From assembly GCA_009885805.1 (NCBI GenBank), contig VFJZ01000056.1:1-34388 (forward strand): DNA of 34,388 bases, written 5' to 3'. The stretch comes from Actinomycetota bacterium (GTDB lineage: Bacteria > Actinomycetota > Thermoleophilia > Gaiellales > F1-60-MAGs149). Numbering within the stretch: position 1 is the first letter of the stretch; each line of letters begins with the position of its first letter. Shown piece after piece: positions 23,923 through 31,891 of this stretch. The translations under genes were made by a program, and so were the position numbers. The notes beneath the pieces are model-generated. The model saw only the letters and a list, made by a program, of their open reading frames with translations. It had not been told where the DNA came from and ran no database searches.

Positions 23923-25590
23923 TCAGGCGGTGCGGAACTGCCACCAGGAGCCGCCGTTGGCGTTCGTGGTGCCGGTCACGTTCCTCGCCCGCACCTGCCA
24001 GAAGTACCGGCGGCTCGCCGCGAGGCTCGTCAGGGAGACGGAGGTGCCGCTCGTTGACGTCCAGCTGGCACAGGATCCGCTACTCGTCGAGACGCACCAC
24101 TCGTACGACGTCGCGCCGGCGCTCGTCGCCCAGCGCAAGGTGACGGGCCGGGCCAGGTTGCGCTGGTCGTTCGACGGGGAGAGCTTGGCGAACGCGCCGG
24201 GCGGCAGGGCCGGCTGGCTGCCGGTCGAGCGGGCGACCGCTGCGGCGGCGTTGAGGATGCCAGAGCCGCACGTCGACGTCGTGCACGAGCTGCCGGCCGG
24301 GAACGGCGTCACGCTCGCCTGTAGGATCGCTGTCACCTGTCCGGGGGTCAGCGACGGGTTGACGGAGAGCATCAGCGAGACGACGCCGGCGACGTGGGGC
24401 GTCGCCATGCTCGTCCCCTGGTAGTTCGAATAGCTGTCGGCGCCTGGGGTCGTCGTGCCGGCGTTGAGCGTCGAGAGGATGGTCCGGCCGAGCTGGGAGT
24501 CGCCGCCCGGCGCGGCGATCTCGACGGTCGGGCCGAAGTTCGAGTAGAACGCGCGGCCGCCGGTGTGGCCCGTGGCGGCGACGGTGATGACATTGGTGCA
24601 GCTTGCGGGCTGGTAGCTGGCCGCGTTGGCGTTGTTGTTGCCGGCGGCGACGACGACCACCGTCCCGGCACCGACCGCGGCGTCGATCGCGCTCTGGAAC
24701 GTCGCCGAGCAGGTGCCGGCGCCGCCGAGGCTGAGGTTGAGGACGTCGTTCGGCGTCGGATTGGCCGGCACGCCAGCTACGGCCAGCCCGGCGCCCCAGC
24801 GGATCGCATCGGCGATGTCACTCGTGTAGCCGCCGCACTTGCCGAGCACCCGCAGCGGCTGGATCTTCGAGACCCAGTTGATGCCGGCGACGCCGAGCGC
24901 GTTGTTGGAGGCGGCGCCGATCGTGCCCGCCACGTGCGTGCCGTGCCAGGAGCTCGAACGTGTGCCGCAGCCCGCGAAGAAGCCGCTCGCGTTCTCCGTG
25001 CTCGTGATCCAGTCGCCCGGGTCGGCGGGGTCGGCGTCGCGTCCGCCGCCGTCGTTCGCGATCAGCGTGTCGGTGATGAAGTCGTACCCGGCAGCGAATC
25101 GCCCGGTGAGGTCGGCGTGTGGTCGGTAGCCGGTGTCGATCACGCCCACGACGACGTCGGCGGCGCCCGTCGTGACGTCCCACGCACCCGGCAGGGCGGC
25201 GCCGTAGGAGCCGCCGGCCGGCGCGAGCAGGTTCCACTGATCTGGCCAGCGCGTGTCGTTCGGGATCGCGACCGGCTGCATCAGCAGGTCGGTCTCGGCG
25301 AGCACGACATCGGCACGCGCGGCGAGGCGGGCGGCCATCGCGTCGACGGCGGCGACGCCTCGGCGGCCCGAGAGGCGCAGGACATACGATCCGTCACCGA
25401 GCCGTCGGAGCATCCGCAGGTCGGCGCCGGCGGTGGCGCCCAGCGCGGCCGCGTCGAGGGTTGCGCCAGGGGTGAGGCGGACGACGATGCGGTCAGTCGG
25501 TGCGCCCGTCCGTGCGGCCAGCGCCGGCGCCGCGACGCACAGCCCGAGCGCGAACGCGAACAGATAGGTGAACATGCGGCGCGCCGACAT
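23923..25590 (-). CDS. secreted S8 subtilisin-like serine protease with C-terminal FnIII-like domain
   Basis: A 555-aa preproprotease. A Sec signal peptide (MSARRMFTYLFAFALGLCVA, with cleavage likely after APALAA) precedes a propeptide (about 30-110). The S8 catalytic domain (about 140-455) has Asp152 in VVVGVIDTGYRPH, His216 in WHGTHVAGTIG, oxyanion Asn318 in AAGNNN and Ser394 in GTSMATPHVAG. A linker with paired cysteines (SSCTTSTCGSG) leads to a fibronectin-III-like domain (about 468-555) rich in Ser/Thr with a paired Cys (EWCVSTSSGSCASW). The ATG at 25590 follows GGGGAG; the longer frame to 25779 is rejected because it runs through the promoter region. The architecture resembles extracellular proteases of Xanthomonas or myxobacteria, so transfer is possible. 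It diverges from an exported phosphoesterase. Confidence 0.93.
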   Translation of the reverse strand: MSARRMFTYLFAFALGLCVAAPALAARTGAPTDRIVVRLTPGATLDAAALGATAGADLRMLRRLGDGSYVLRLSGRRGVAAVDAMAARLAARADVVLAETDLLMQPVAIPNDTRWPDQWNLLAPAGGSYGAALPGAWDVTTGAADVVVGVIDTGYRPHADLTGRFAAGYDFITDTLIANDGGGRDADPADPGDWITSTENASGFFAGCGTRSSSWHGTHVAGTIGAASNNALGVAGINWVSKIQPLRVLGKCGGYTSDIADAIRWGAGLAVAGVPANPTPNDVLNLSLGGAGTCSATFQSAIDAAVGAGTVVVVAAGNNNANAASYQPASCTNVITVAATGHTGGRAFYSNFGPTVEIAAPGGDSQLGRTILSTLNAGTTTPGADSYSNYQGTSMATPHVAGVVSLMLSVNPSLTPGQVTAILQASVTPFPAGSSCTTSTCGSGILNAAAAVARSTGSQPALPPGAFAKLSPSNDQRNLARPVTLRWATSAGATSYEWCVSTSSGSCASWTSTSGTSVSLTSLAASRRYFWQVRARNVTGTTNANGGSWWQFRTA

Positions 25591-25684
25591 GGCTGACTCC
25601 CCGTCGCTCGAGTACCGTCCTGCATTCGAGTATCCGGCGGGCGCTGCACGGCGGCAACCTCCCCGAACGGCCAGGATGTGACAC
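25591..25684. promoter_or_regulatory. divergent promoter region with repeated TCGAGTA
   Basis: The gap between the protease and phosphoesterase genes contains two copies of TCGAGTA, at 25608-25614 and 25626-25632, spaced 18 bases apart (TACTCGA on the other strand). Direct repeats about two helical turns apart could be an operator for both exported enzymes. No -10/-35 pair is convincing. Confidence 0.3.
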
Positions 25685-26959
25685 ATGCCGGATGCGCCGC
25701 GACCGCACCACGCACTCTCGCGCCGGAGGTTCCTCGAGCGAGGCGCCGCGGCCGCGGGCGTTTCGATCCTCGGCGGCACGCTCTGGGCGACGGGGCCGGG
25801 GGCGCGACGCGCGCAGCGCGCCGGGGGAAGCGACGGCCTTGTTCGCCATGTCGTCGTCTCCTGCCAGGAGAACCGGTCGTTCGACCACTATTTCGGGTTC
25901 GCGCCGGAGGTCCAGGCCGCCGGCTTCGGGCCTGGTTCCGGCTACACGCAGCCGGACGCGGCCGGCGGCATCCACGCGCCGTTCGAGCTCAGGACGTTGA
26001 GCAGTGGCGATCCGCCGCATTCGTGGAACGCCGTGCACCGGCAGGTGAGCGGCGGCAAGATGGACGGGTTCTTCACGACCGCGGCGCGCGACAACGGCGA
26101 CGGCAACCAGGCGTTGGGCTTCTACACGGCGCGCCAACTGCCGTTCTATCACGCGCTGCTGGAGAGCTCTTCACTGTGCGCGAACTACTTCTGCTCGGTC
26201 CTCGGCCCGACCCTGCCGAATCGGTACTACCTGATGTCCGGCACGTCCGGCGGTGTGACGACCAACCGCGTCCGGGGCTACGGCGTGTTCGATTCGGACC
26301 GCTGGCCGATGATCCTCGATCTGCTCGAGGACGCCGGCGTGACGTGGAAGATCTACAACCACTACCCCGAGGACGTCCCGGCTGGCGACACCAACAACGT
26401 CGCCGTCTTCTGGAGTCGGTGGGCGCACGACCCGCGCACGACGGCGAGGAAGGAGGACTACCTGCGCGACCTCGCGAGCAACCGGCTGCCGCAGGTGTCG
26501 TGGGTGGTGCCGAGCTACACGCTCGGATCGGACGAGCACGCGTCGGCCGATGTCTCCGTCGGCATGGACTTCCAGCAGGAGATGGTCACCGCCCTGCGCC
26601 GGTCGAGCGCCTGGCCGCACGCGGCGTTCCTGCTCACGTACGACGAGCACGGCGGCTTCTTTGACCACGTGACGCCGCCACGGGTCGACGCGTACGGTCT
26701 CGGCGTACGCGTCCCGCTGTGGGTGATCTCGCCGTACGCGCGCCGAGGCGTGGTCACGTCGAGACTGCCCGCGGATCACGCCTCGACGCTCAAGTTCATC
26801 GAGCGCACTTTCGATCTGCCGACCCTCGCGTCGCGGAACCAGCGGTTCGATCTCGCGACACCCACCGGCGACGACTACGACGCGAACGGCGCGGCGGCGC
26901 CGCCTCGCGACGCCTACCGCGGCCTCAGTGACCTGTACGACCTGTTCCGCTTCCCGTGA
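25685..26959 (+). CDS. Tat-exported phosphoesterase (phospholipase C/acid phosphatase AcpA type)
   Basis: A 424-aa enzyme. A twin-arginine signal (LSRRRFLERG at 11-20, then AAAAGVSILGG) directs export of a folded protein. The phosphoesterase domain starts HVVVSCQENRSFDHYFG (metal-binding Glu/Asn), followed by GPTLPNRYYLMSGTSGG with the nucleophile region, YNHYPEDVPAGDTNN, and the metal-site block LLTYDEHGGFFDHVTPP near 315-331, then PADHASTLKFIERTF. This is the PF04185 group, covering non-hemolytic phospholipase C and acid phosphatase AcpA; either phospholipid or phosphate-ester hydrolysis is possible. AGGA precedes the ATG at a suitable distance. It stops nine bases before the convergent amine oxidase gene ends. 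Confidence 0.92.
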   Translation: MPDAPRPHHALSRRRFLERGAAAAGVSILGGTLWATGPGARRAQRAGGSDGLVRHVVVSCQENRSFDHYFGFAPEVQAAGFGPGSGYTQPDAAGGIHAPFELRTLSSGDPPHSWNAVHRQVSGGKMDGFFTTAARDNGDGNQALGFYTARQLPFYHALLESSSLCANYFCSVLGPTLPNRYYLMSGTSGGVTTNRVRGYGVFDSDRWPMILDLLEDAGVTWKIYNHYPEDVPAGDTNNVAVFWSRWAHDPRTTARKEDYLRDLASNRLPQVSWVVPSYTLGSDEHASADVSVGMDFQQEMVTALRRSSAWPHAAFLLTYDEHGGFFDHVTPPRVDAYGLGVRVPLWVISPYARRGVVTSRLPADHASTLKFIERTFDLPTLASRNQRFDLATPTGDDYDANGAAAPPRDAYRGLSDLYDLFRFP

Positions 26960-26968
26960 CGCGTTTCG

Positions 26969-28181
26969 CTACGACGCGCGCAGCACCTGGCGCACGGTGC
27001 GCGCGGCCGCGAATCCGCTTTCGATCGCGCCGTCGATGAAGCCGTTCCAGCCGGTGGCGACGTCCGAGCCGGCCAGGATCACGCGGCCCTCGGGCTCCTG
27101 CAGTGCAGGAAGGGCGCCGGTGAGCTGGCCCGGGTGGTACATCGACCAGGTGCCGCGCGCGAACTCGTCCGCGTCCCAGTCGTGTCCGTGCGAGCTCGTG
27201 ACGTCGGCCTCGGGAAGCAGGCTGCGGACGGCGGCGACGACGGCCGCGTGATCGGTGACGTCGAGCGCTCCTGCGTTCGGCCCGAACCCGACGAGCAGGG
27301 TGTCGTCACCGACGCGGTACTCGGGCTGCATGTACGTCACGGGACCGCCGGGCGCACCGAGTACCAGGCGGCCGACCTCGCCCCTGGCGCGCACCCAGAT
27401 CTTGACGCCGTGCGATGCCTGCCCGGCCTCGATCGCGGGCCGTTTCGCGTCGCTGAGCGGCGGCGAGAAGGAGATGGTCGCCAGTACGTTCAACGGCACC
27501 GCCACCACGACGATCCGCGCCTCGAGTTGCGATCCGTCGCGGAGGCGCACGGCGGCGCTGGTGGCGGTCTGCTCGACGCTTGCGACCGGCGAGTCGAGGT
27601 GCGTCGCGAACGCACCGTCGGCGCCCATCGCCTCGATCAGCGCCCGCGTGCCGGCGGCGAGTTACCTCGTCGGTGTAGGCGCTGCCGATGGTCTCCCACT
27701 GTCCGCGGGTGATCGCGGCGACGTGCGGGTCGAGGTCGAGAGCATCGAGCCGGTCAGCGATGGTCTGCCGGTCGACCGCTGCGATGTCCCCGTACAGCGG
27801 GTCGTGCGGACGCTCGAACACGGTCTGCGCGTCGGCGCACAGCTGATCGCTGCCCTCTGCCATCATCTCCCAGACGGTCGCGAGATCGGCGTCGTGGCGC
27901 TCGCCGTCGACGCACCAGCGTGCGAAAGCCGGCGCCGGCGACTCGGTCAAGGCGAGGTCGTACCTGCACAACTCGGCCCAGACGTGCGGCTGGTGCCAGT
28001 GCACCCACGTGCCGCCGAGTTCGACTGGGTGGCCTTCGAACTCGCCGGTCCATGTTCGTCCACCAAGGCGGTCGCGTGCCTCGAGCAGCAGCACCCGGTC
28101 ACCTCGCAGCGACGACTCGCGGGCGCACGCGACGCCGGCGAAGCCGCCTCCTACCACGATCACGTCCCAGTCTGCGGCCAT
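26969..28181 (-). pseudogene. flavin monoamine oxidase interrupted by a frameshift
   Basis: An amine oxidase split into two frames. The N-terminal part (28181 down to about 27664) has VIVVGGGFAGVACARE, LLLEARDRLGGRTW and ELGGTWVHWHQPHVW, all typical of the FAD site, and runs to GSAYTDEV. At about 27662 one extra base (TTA on the plus strand) shifts the frame. The continuing part reads LAAGTRALIEAMGADG, then RIVVVAVPLNVL and ends VILAGSDVATGWNGFIDGAIESG, the canonical FAD-binding C-terminus. Removing one base restores a single protein of about 400 aa, slightly shorter than usual relatives (about 450). Intact members oxidise primary amines to aldehydes with release of ammonia and peroxide. The lesion is either a recent inactivating mutation or a sequence error. 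Confidence 0.85.
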
Positions 28182-28244
28182 GGCCGAGGCTCTCGCGTAC
28201 GTCGTCCGGTGTCAATCGCGGCCTGGACGACGAGACCACGCGGA

Positions 28245-28269
28245 TGGGCCGGCAGGGAGTCGAACCCTG
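28245..28269 (-). other. tRNA 3'-end fragment (T arm plus acceptor strand)
   Basis: On the minus strand CAGGGTTCGACTCCCTG forms a perfect T arm (5-bp stem, TTCGACT loop). It is followed by CCGGCCC and A, like the 3' acceptor strand and discriminator base. No matching 5' half (GGGCCGG, D arm) is found upstream within 100 bases, so it is not a tRNA gene. Such fragments often mark integration sites. It lies 64 bases from the start of the amine oxidase gene. Confidence 0.5.
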
Positions 28270-28373
28270 ACCGGAGGATTACTGTAACTAAGCAGGTCAC
28301 CATGTCTTCGGAAACCCCGAGCTCCCACGGAACTCGTCCGCGGCGATGCGAGGCGGGAGCGGCACGGGCGCGC

Positions 28374-28655
28374 CTACGCCGGGCTGGGCGGTGGGTCGCC
28401 TCGACGCGTGTCCATTACGGAGAATGCGATCAGCGCGATGGCGAGGAGCCCGCCGATGACCGTCCACACCAGCGTCATGGCGCCGATCAGCGCGCCGCCG
28501 ATGACGAGCGTGGTCGCCAGCCACGGCGGCATCGAACGCGGCGCGGCAAGACCGGCTCCGACCAGCGACGCCGCGCCGACCAGGAACAGTCCGATCCAGC
28601 CGTTTCCGATGACAAGCTCGGCGGCTGCGAGCACGGCGCAGACGACCAGGAACAC
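28374..28655 (-). CDS. small membrane protein or fragment, unknown
   Basis: About 93 codons starting from GTG at 28655 encode three or four hydrophobic segments: VFLVVCAVLAAAELVIG, GLFLVGAASLVGAGLAA, TTLVIGGALIGAMTLVW and GGLLAIALIAFSVM, with a polar tail GDPPPSPA. No ribosome-binding site is clear. The 5' side runs straight into an IS630 scrap, so the protein may have lost its start. The family is not recognised. The reading frame stays open to 28919 upstream, but that part is antisense to the IS scrap and looks unlike protein. Confidence 0.45.
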   Translation of the reverse strand: MFLVVCAVLAAAELVIGNGWIGLFLVGAASLVGAGLAAPRSMPPWLATTLVIGGALIGAMTLVWTVIGGLLAIALIAFSVMDTRRGDPPPSPA

Positions 28656-28681
28656 GCGTGCGACGAGCGTCGTGCGTCTGG

Positions 28682-28796
28682 GTGGAGGAGATCGTGCGGA
28701 CGCCGAAGGACGCGACGCACTGGTCGACGCGGTCCGATGGCCGCCCAGGTCGGGTTGTCGCAGACCACGGTGTCGCTGATCTGGCGCGCGTTCGGG
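28682..28796 (+). pseudogene. IS630-family transposase fragment
   Basis: Two short pieces of the helix-turn-helix region of an IS630 transposase: VEEIVRTPKDATHWSTRS in one frame, then after a one-base insertion near 28735 MAAQVGLSQTTVSLIWRAFG in another. Together they match the conserved DATHWSTRSMA-SQ-V-IWRAFGL block. Nothing before or after it is preserved. It belongs to a different subgroup from the larger IS630 copy at 32002-32904. Confidence 0.65.
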
Positions 28797-28929
28797 AGCG
28801 CAAGCAGCAGCGACGTGCGGCAGCGCCGGCCGTCGCGGTCCGTGATGTTCCAGCCCTCGACGGCGGGTTCGCGAGATCCGCGTTTCGGCGCGGTCGGAGC
28901 TCGCCGTGTCGGGCCGCACGTCACCCGGC

Positions 28930-28966
28930 GCTTCGTAGGGGCCGGCTGGGCCGGCCCCTACGAAGC
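28930..28966 (-). terminator. strong 16-bp hairpin terminator of the LVIVD gene
   Basis: A perfect 16-bp inverted repeat (GCTTCGTAGGGGCCGG at 28930-28945 pairs with CCGGCCCCTACGAAGC at 28951-28966) with the five-base loop CTGGG starts six bases after the stop of the leftward LVIVD gene. No T tract follows, as is common for actinobacterial hairpin terminators. It also separates this gene from the IS scrap. Confidence 0.75.
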
Positions 28967-28972
28967 TCGATG

Positions 28973-30847
28973 TCAGGCTGATCCGGTGTACTTGAAGATG
29001 TAGAGGCCGAAGTCGCGGTCGCTTGCTGCGACGTACTCCTGGCCGCCGCTCTGGAAGACCTGCACACCCCAGAAGTTATTGCCGCCGACGTCGATGAAGT
29101 GCCCGACCTCGACCAGCTTGTTGCTCCGGATCTTCGCGACGCGGAAGCCGCCGGAGTAGTAGGAGAAGTACGCCAGGTCGGCCCGTCGAGCCGAGGTGGC
29201 GACCTCATGTACCGAGAGGTCTCCGAATCCTCGGGCGAAGGCCGGGTCGTGCGCCTGCGGGATGGCGTAGGTGTCGAGCTCGGCCATCTTGCCGTTCTGG
29301 TTGCGGAACAGGTGGACGTAGCCCCAGCCGTCGAAGGTCGACGCAAAGCGGAGCGTGTCGCCGCGCTTCCCGATCGCGATTGGTGCGAGTTGGGATCCGG
29401 CGGGCAGCGCGAGGCACGTGGCGTCGTCGTATGAGCCTTGAGCACCGAAGAGCGCGAAGCCTTGCTCGCGCGGTGCCACGCCGAAGGTCGGGATGTCGCC
29501 CTCGACGCTCATGCCGAGCGACTGGTTGCAGGCATCCGAGCCGACCCGGTTGAAGACCAGCACGGCGTCGTACCCGCCGGCGGTGAGGACGCTGGCGACC
29601 TTCTCCGTGAAGGTGCAGACGCCGCGCTCGACGACCGCGATGTCGACGGTGTCTGCGGAACCGGCCGGGACCGGTTGGTCGCTGAGACAGGCACGACCGA
29701 CGAACACCGACTGACCCTCGATTGTCTGTCCCTCGGCGAGCTGGCGGGTATCGCTGCCCTGGCTGGCGGCCAGGTCGGTGCTGTCGGTGACGTTCCGCGC
29801 CTGCAGCGAGAACGGGTCGAAGTCCTCATCGGCCCCGATCACGTAGTTGTTGTCGCTGGTGAACTCCGCCTGGTGGCCGTTGCCCTCCGGCGGGACGATC
29901 AAGCCGCTCTCCGCGGCCTCCGGGTCGGGGTTCGTAAAGTCCGTATCACCGAGATAGGTGATGTTCGTCGGGTCGGTGACGTCGACCTTCACGTAGCCGG
30001 CGTCCCAGTACGACAGCAGCATCACCTGCCGCCCGGCGATCTGCTTGACGACCATGTCGTGCAGGAAGACCGAACGGAGGTTCGCGGGCGCGGCCTGGAG
30101 GATCTGCGGGAACCTCTGGTCGAGGTCGTACTCGGCGATCAGCACGGGCTTTCGCGGGTCGGTGATCTCGACGATGTCGACGTCGAAGCCCTCCTCGTTG
30201 TCGACCATCACCGCGAACGCCCGGTCGCCGGCGTCCCAGGCGAACGCGCTGTGGATCTCGTGCGCGTCCTTCTTGCCCGCGCCGGGCACGAGCGAGTCGC
30301 CGAAGCCCTCGGTGAGCGGCGTCGGCGCGGTCGGCTTCGTGATGTCGTAGATGTTCATGCCGCCGAAGCCGGCCGGCTCCTTGCACTTCTCGTTGTTGGT
30401 GACGAGGACGTCGCCGACGAACGAGGGCGTGTCGATGTGCAGCGCCTGCACCCCCTCGCCCGGGTAGCTCCCTTCCTTGGAGCCGATGAACGCCACCTCT
30501 TTGGGGGTCGACGGATTCCGGATGTCGACGACGTGCACGCCGTTGTACTTGCAGGTCACGACTCCCCATGCCGCAAGGTAGGCGTACCCGTTGAAGATGC
30601 CGACATCGCCGATCTTCTCCGGAACGACGTTCTTCAGCTTCAGCTTGCTGATGAGATTGACATTGGCCCTCGTCCCCGACGGCTCCAGATGACCTGCCGT
30701 CACCCCGTGCTGGTGTGCGTCCCGGGCACCGTCAGCGACGGTGACGCCGCCATCCGGCTCGCCGGACGCTGCCGCCGCCACTCCCACGGCGATCAGTATT
30801 CCCGCGGCCGCGATTGCGAGCCGCGCCAGAACAGGACGTCGAGACAT
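28973..30847 (-). CDS. secreted LVIVD-repeat protein with inserted PA domain
   Basis: A 624-aa exported protein. The N-terminus is a signal peptide (MSRRPVLARLAIAAAGILIA, then VGVAAAASG). Repeated strands of the LVIVD type follow, such as GVHVVDIRNPSTP (about 103-115), MNIYDITKPTAPTPL (164-178), VDIVEITDPRKPVLIAEY (223-240) and VKVDVTDPTNITYLGD (286-301), suggesting a beta-propeller. A PA domain is inserted at about 375-475 (DIAVVERGVCTFTEKV, AVLVFNRVGSDACNQ) and the propeller then resumes (WGYVHLFRNQNGKMAELD, WGVQVFQSGGQEYVAASD). The ATG at 30847 is preceded by GGGAGGAA. PA domains usually mediate protein contact in secreted proteases and receptors; no protease motif is present, so it is probably a binding protein. 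The function is unknown. Confidence 0.88.
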   Translation of the reverse strand: MSRRPVLARLAIAAAGILIAVGVAAAASGEPDGGVTVADGARDAHQHGVTAGHLEPSGTRANVNLISKLKLKNVVPEKIGDVGIFNGYAYLAAWGVVTCKYNGVHVVDIRNPSTPKEVAFIGSKEGSYPGEGVQALHIDTPSFVGDVLVTNNEKCKEPAGFGGMNIYDITKPTAPTPLTEGFGDSLVPGAGKKDAHEIHSAFAWDAGDRAFAVMVDNEEGFDVDIVEITDPRKPVLIAEYDLDQRFPQILQAAPANLRSVFLHDMVVKQIAGRQVMLLSYWDAGYVKVDVTDPTNITYLGDTDFTNPDPEAAESGLIVPPEGNGHQAEFTSDNNYVIGADEDFDPFSLQARNVTDSTDLAASQGSDTRQLAEGQTIEGQSVFVGRACLSDQPVPAGSADTVDIAVVERGVCTFTEKVASVLTAGGYDAVLVFNRVGSDACNQSLGMSVEGDIPTFGVAPREQGFALFGAQGSYDDATCLALPAGSQLAPIAIGKRGDTLRFASTFDGWGYVHLFRNQNGKMAELDTYAIPQAHDPAFARGFGDLSVHEVATSARRADLAYFSYYSGGFRVAKIRSNKLVEVGHFIDVGGNNFWGVQVFQSGGQEYVAASDRDFGLYIFKYTGSA

Positions 30848-30908
30848 AGCTTCCTCCCGTTGCCCCCCGGGCACGGGGCCGGCCCCGGCCGGAGGCGTTG
30901 CCGCGGCC

Positions 30909-30914
30909 ACTATA
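30909..30914 (-). promoter_or_regulatory. possible -10 box TATAGT upstream of the LVIVD gene
   Basis: On the minus strand TATAGT lies about 60 bases before the ATG at 30847. It sits in a small AT-rich island (CACTATAAACCTTTGACG on the plus strand) that stands out from its GC-rich flanks. No -35 match at 16-18 bases. Confidence 0.3.
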
Positions 30915-30944
30915 AACCTTTGACGCCAGCGCGCACGGCAGGAG

Positions 30945-31079
30945 TTGCCGGGTCGGTGGCCGGCGATCACCGACGACCGCCGGCTCAAGCCCAGCCGATC
31001 TCACACCGACGCGATCCGCCAACTGGAGCGCTCGGCCGGCACGCGGCTCGACCAGTGGATCGTCACGGCGCTATGCGGG
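30945..31079 (+). pseudogene. C-terminal scrap of an HD-GYP-type protein
   Basis: Forty-five codons read ITDDRRLKPSRSHTDAIRQL followed by ERSAGTRLDQWIVTAL. This closely resembles the last helices of HD-GYP phosphodiesterase domains (family form: D-RPYR-A-S---A---L-R-AGTQFDP-VV-A). No HD or GYP motif precedes it and no start exists, so it is a fragment left after deletion or insertion. Downstream the frame continues without similarity until 31253. Confidence 0.45.
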
Positions 31080-31137
31080 TGTTCGAGCGCGAAGACGGGT
31101 GCGTCGCCGCAAGCCCGCTGCGCGGCATCGCCTGCGC

Positions 31138-31192
31138 CCGCGGCTCGATGCCGGGCAACCCGCCGCGATTCACGGAAGCGAATCGAGGGCGC
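31138..31192. repeat. 55-bp direct repeat, left copy
   Basis: Identical at 54 of 55 positions to 31892-31946 in the same orientation (begins CCGCGGCTCGATGCCGGGCA, ends GCGAATCGAGGGCGC; the one difference is G here for T in the other copy). Sequence similarity stops abruptly at both ends. The two copies bound about 700 bases of lower-GC DNA with a DNA-glycosylase-like gene. Confidence 0.9.
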
Positions 31193-31365
31193 GTCGGCAG
31201 CTGTTGCGGCGGCAGGCGCAGCTTGCATCGCGGGCAGTGCATTTTTGACGTGATAATGAGTGGTTTTCGTCGTCTGTGACGAGTGTTCGCCATCTAATAC
31301 ATCATCAGCTGGAACACAGTCGCCTGAAATAGTTCAAGATGACCGTGTGAGTTGAGGACGGAGGG

Positions 31366-31371
31366 TATAAT
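31366..31371 (+). promoter_or_regulatory. perfect TATAAT -10 box before the glycosylase-like gene
   Basis: TATAAT matches the bacterial -10 consensus at all six positions and sits in the most AT-rich part of the window (roughly 45% GC over 31321-31380). It ends six bases before an ATC codon at 31378 that corresponds to the family's N-terminal Met position, suggesting a leaderless transcript. No -35 at the usual distance is evident. Confidence 0.45.
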
Positions 31372-31389
31372 GACACAATCCAAACCTTC

Positions 31390-31881
31390 TTGCCATTCTC
31401 GGACTTCACAGAATCCGCAAGATGCCTCGACCGGCTACGCCTGGGGAAGCAGCGGGTCGAGGTGGTGCAAATCGCCAATGCGCTGTCTGGTACGCGTCCC
31501 GGCTGGAAGTCACATCCAGCTGTGCGGATGTGGGAGGGCCACACTTTCTCTCTACTGGACTATGGCGAGGCGATGTGCATCGAGTGGATCTCGCGTGGTT
31601 ATCGGGACTCCTGCAGAGCCCGCATAGCCGAGATCCGCTGCAGCGTCGATCCCGACTCGGAGCACGTCGTAGCCATTCTTGCTGAAGGATCCTACGGGGA
31701 GGGGAAGGGCCTACCAGCTCTCGGGCCCGCGCCGTGGTGGTTGGGAAACGCAGCGTTCCATTTTGCACATCGTTGCAACCTTGTTCGCAAGCACCCCAGC
31801 CACTACGGAGCGCTGTTTCCTGACGTTCTACCAGAACACATCAATACGCCATACCTATGGCCAGGAGGCCCACGTGGCTAA
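31390..31881 (+). CDS. MSMEG_6728-like / pyrimidine-dimer DNA glycosylase-type protein
   Basis: A protein of about 163-167 aa. From 31378 the frame reads IQTFLPFSDFTESARCLDRL, then RLGKQRVEVVQIANAL, HPAVRMWEGHTFSLLDYGEA, CIEWISRGYRD and NLVRKHPSHYGALFP. This is the pattern of the MSMEG_6728 family, related to phage T4 endonuclease V-type pyrimidine-dimer glycosylases. Relatives begin with MQTFLP or MRTFLP, so the natural start would be 31378, where the codon is ATC. The first canonical start in frame is TTG at 31390, used here, which cuts the first four residues. An out-of-frame ATG lies at 31370. The gene has lower GC than its surroundings and sits between two 55-bp repeats; it was probably acquired. 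Its stop TAA immediately precedes the open frame of the IS630 transposase. Confidence 0.72.
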   Translation: MPFSDFTESARCLDRLRLGKQRVEVVQIANALSGTRPGWKSHPAVRMWEGHTFSLLDYGEAMCIEWISRGYRDSCRARIAEIRCSVDPDSEHVVAILAEGSYGEGKGLPALGPAPWWLGNAAFHFAHRCNLVRKHPSHYGALFPDVLPEHINTPYLWPGGPRG

Positions 31882-31891
31882 GAAGAGCGAG

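Noticed and set aside
28245-28345. A complete tRNA gene on the minus strand
   Set aside because: The T arm and 3' acceptor are convincing but no paired 5' acceptor, D arm or anticodon stem of correct geometry exists.
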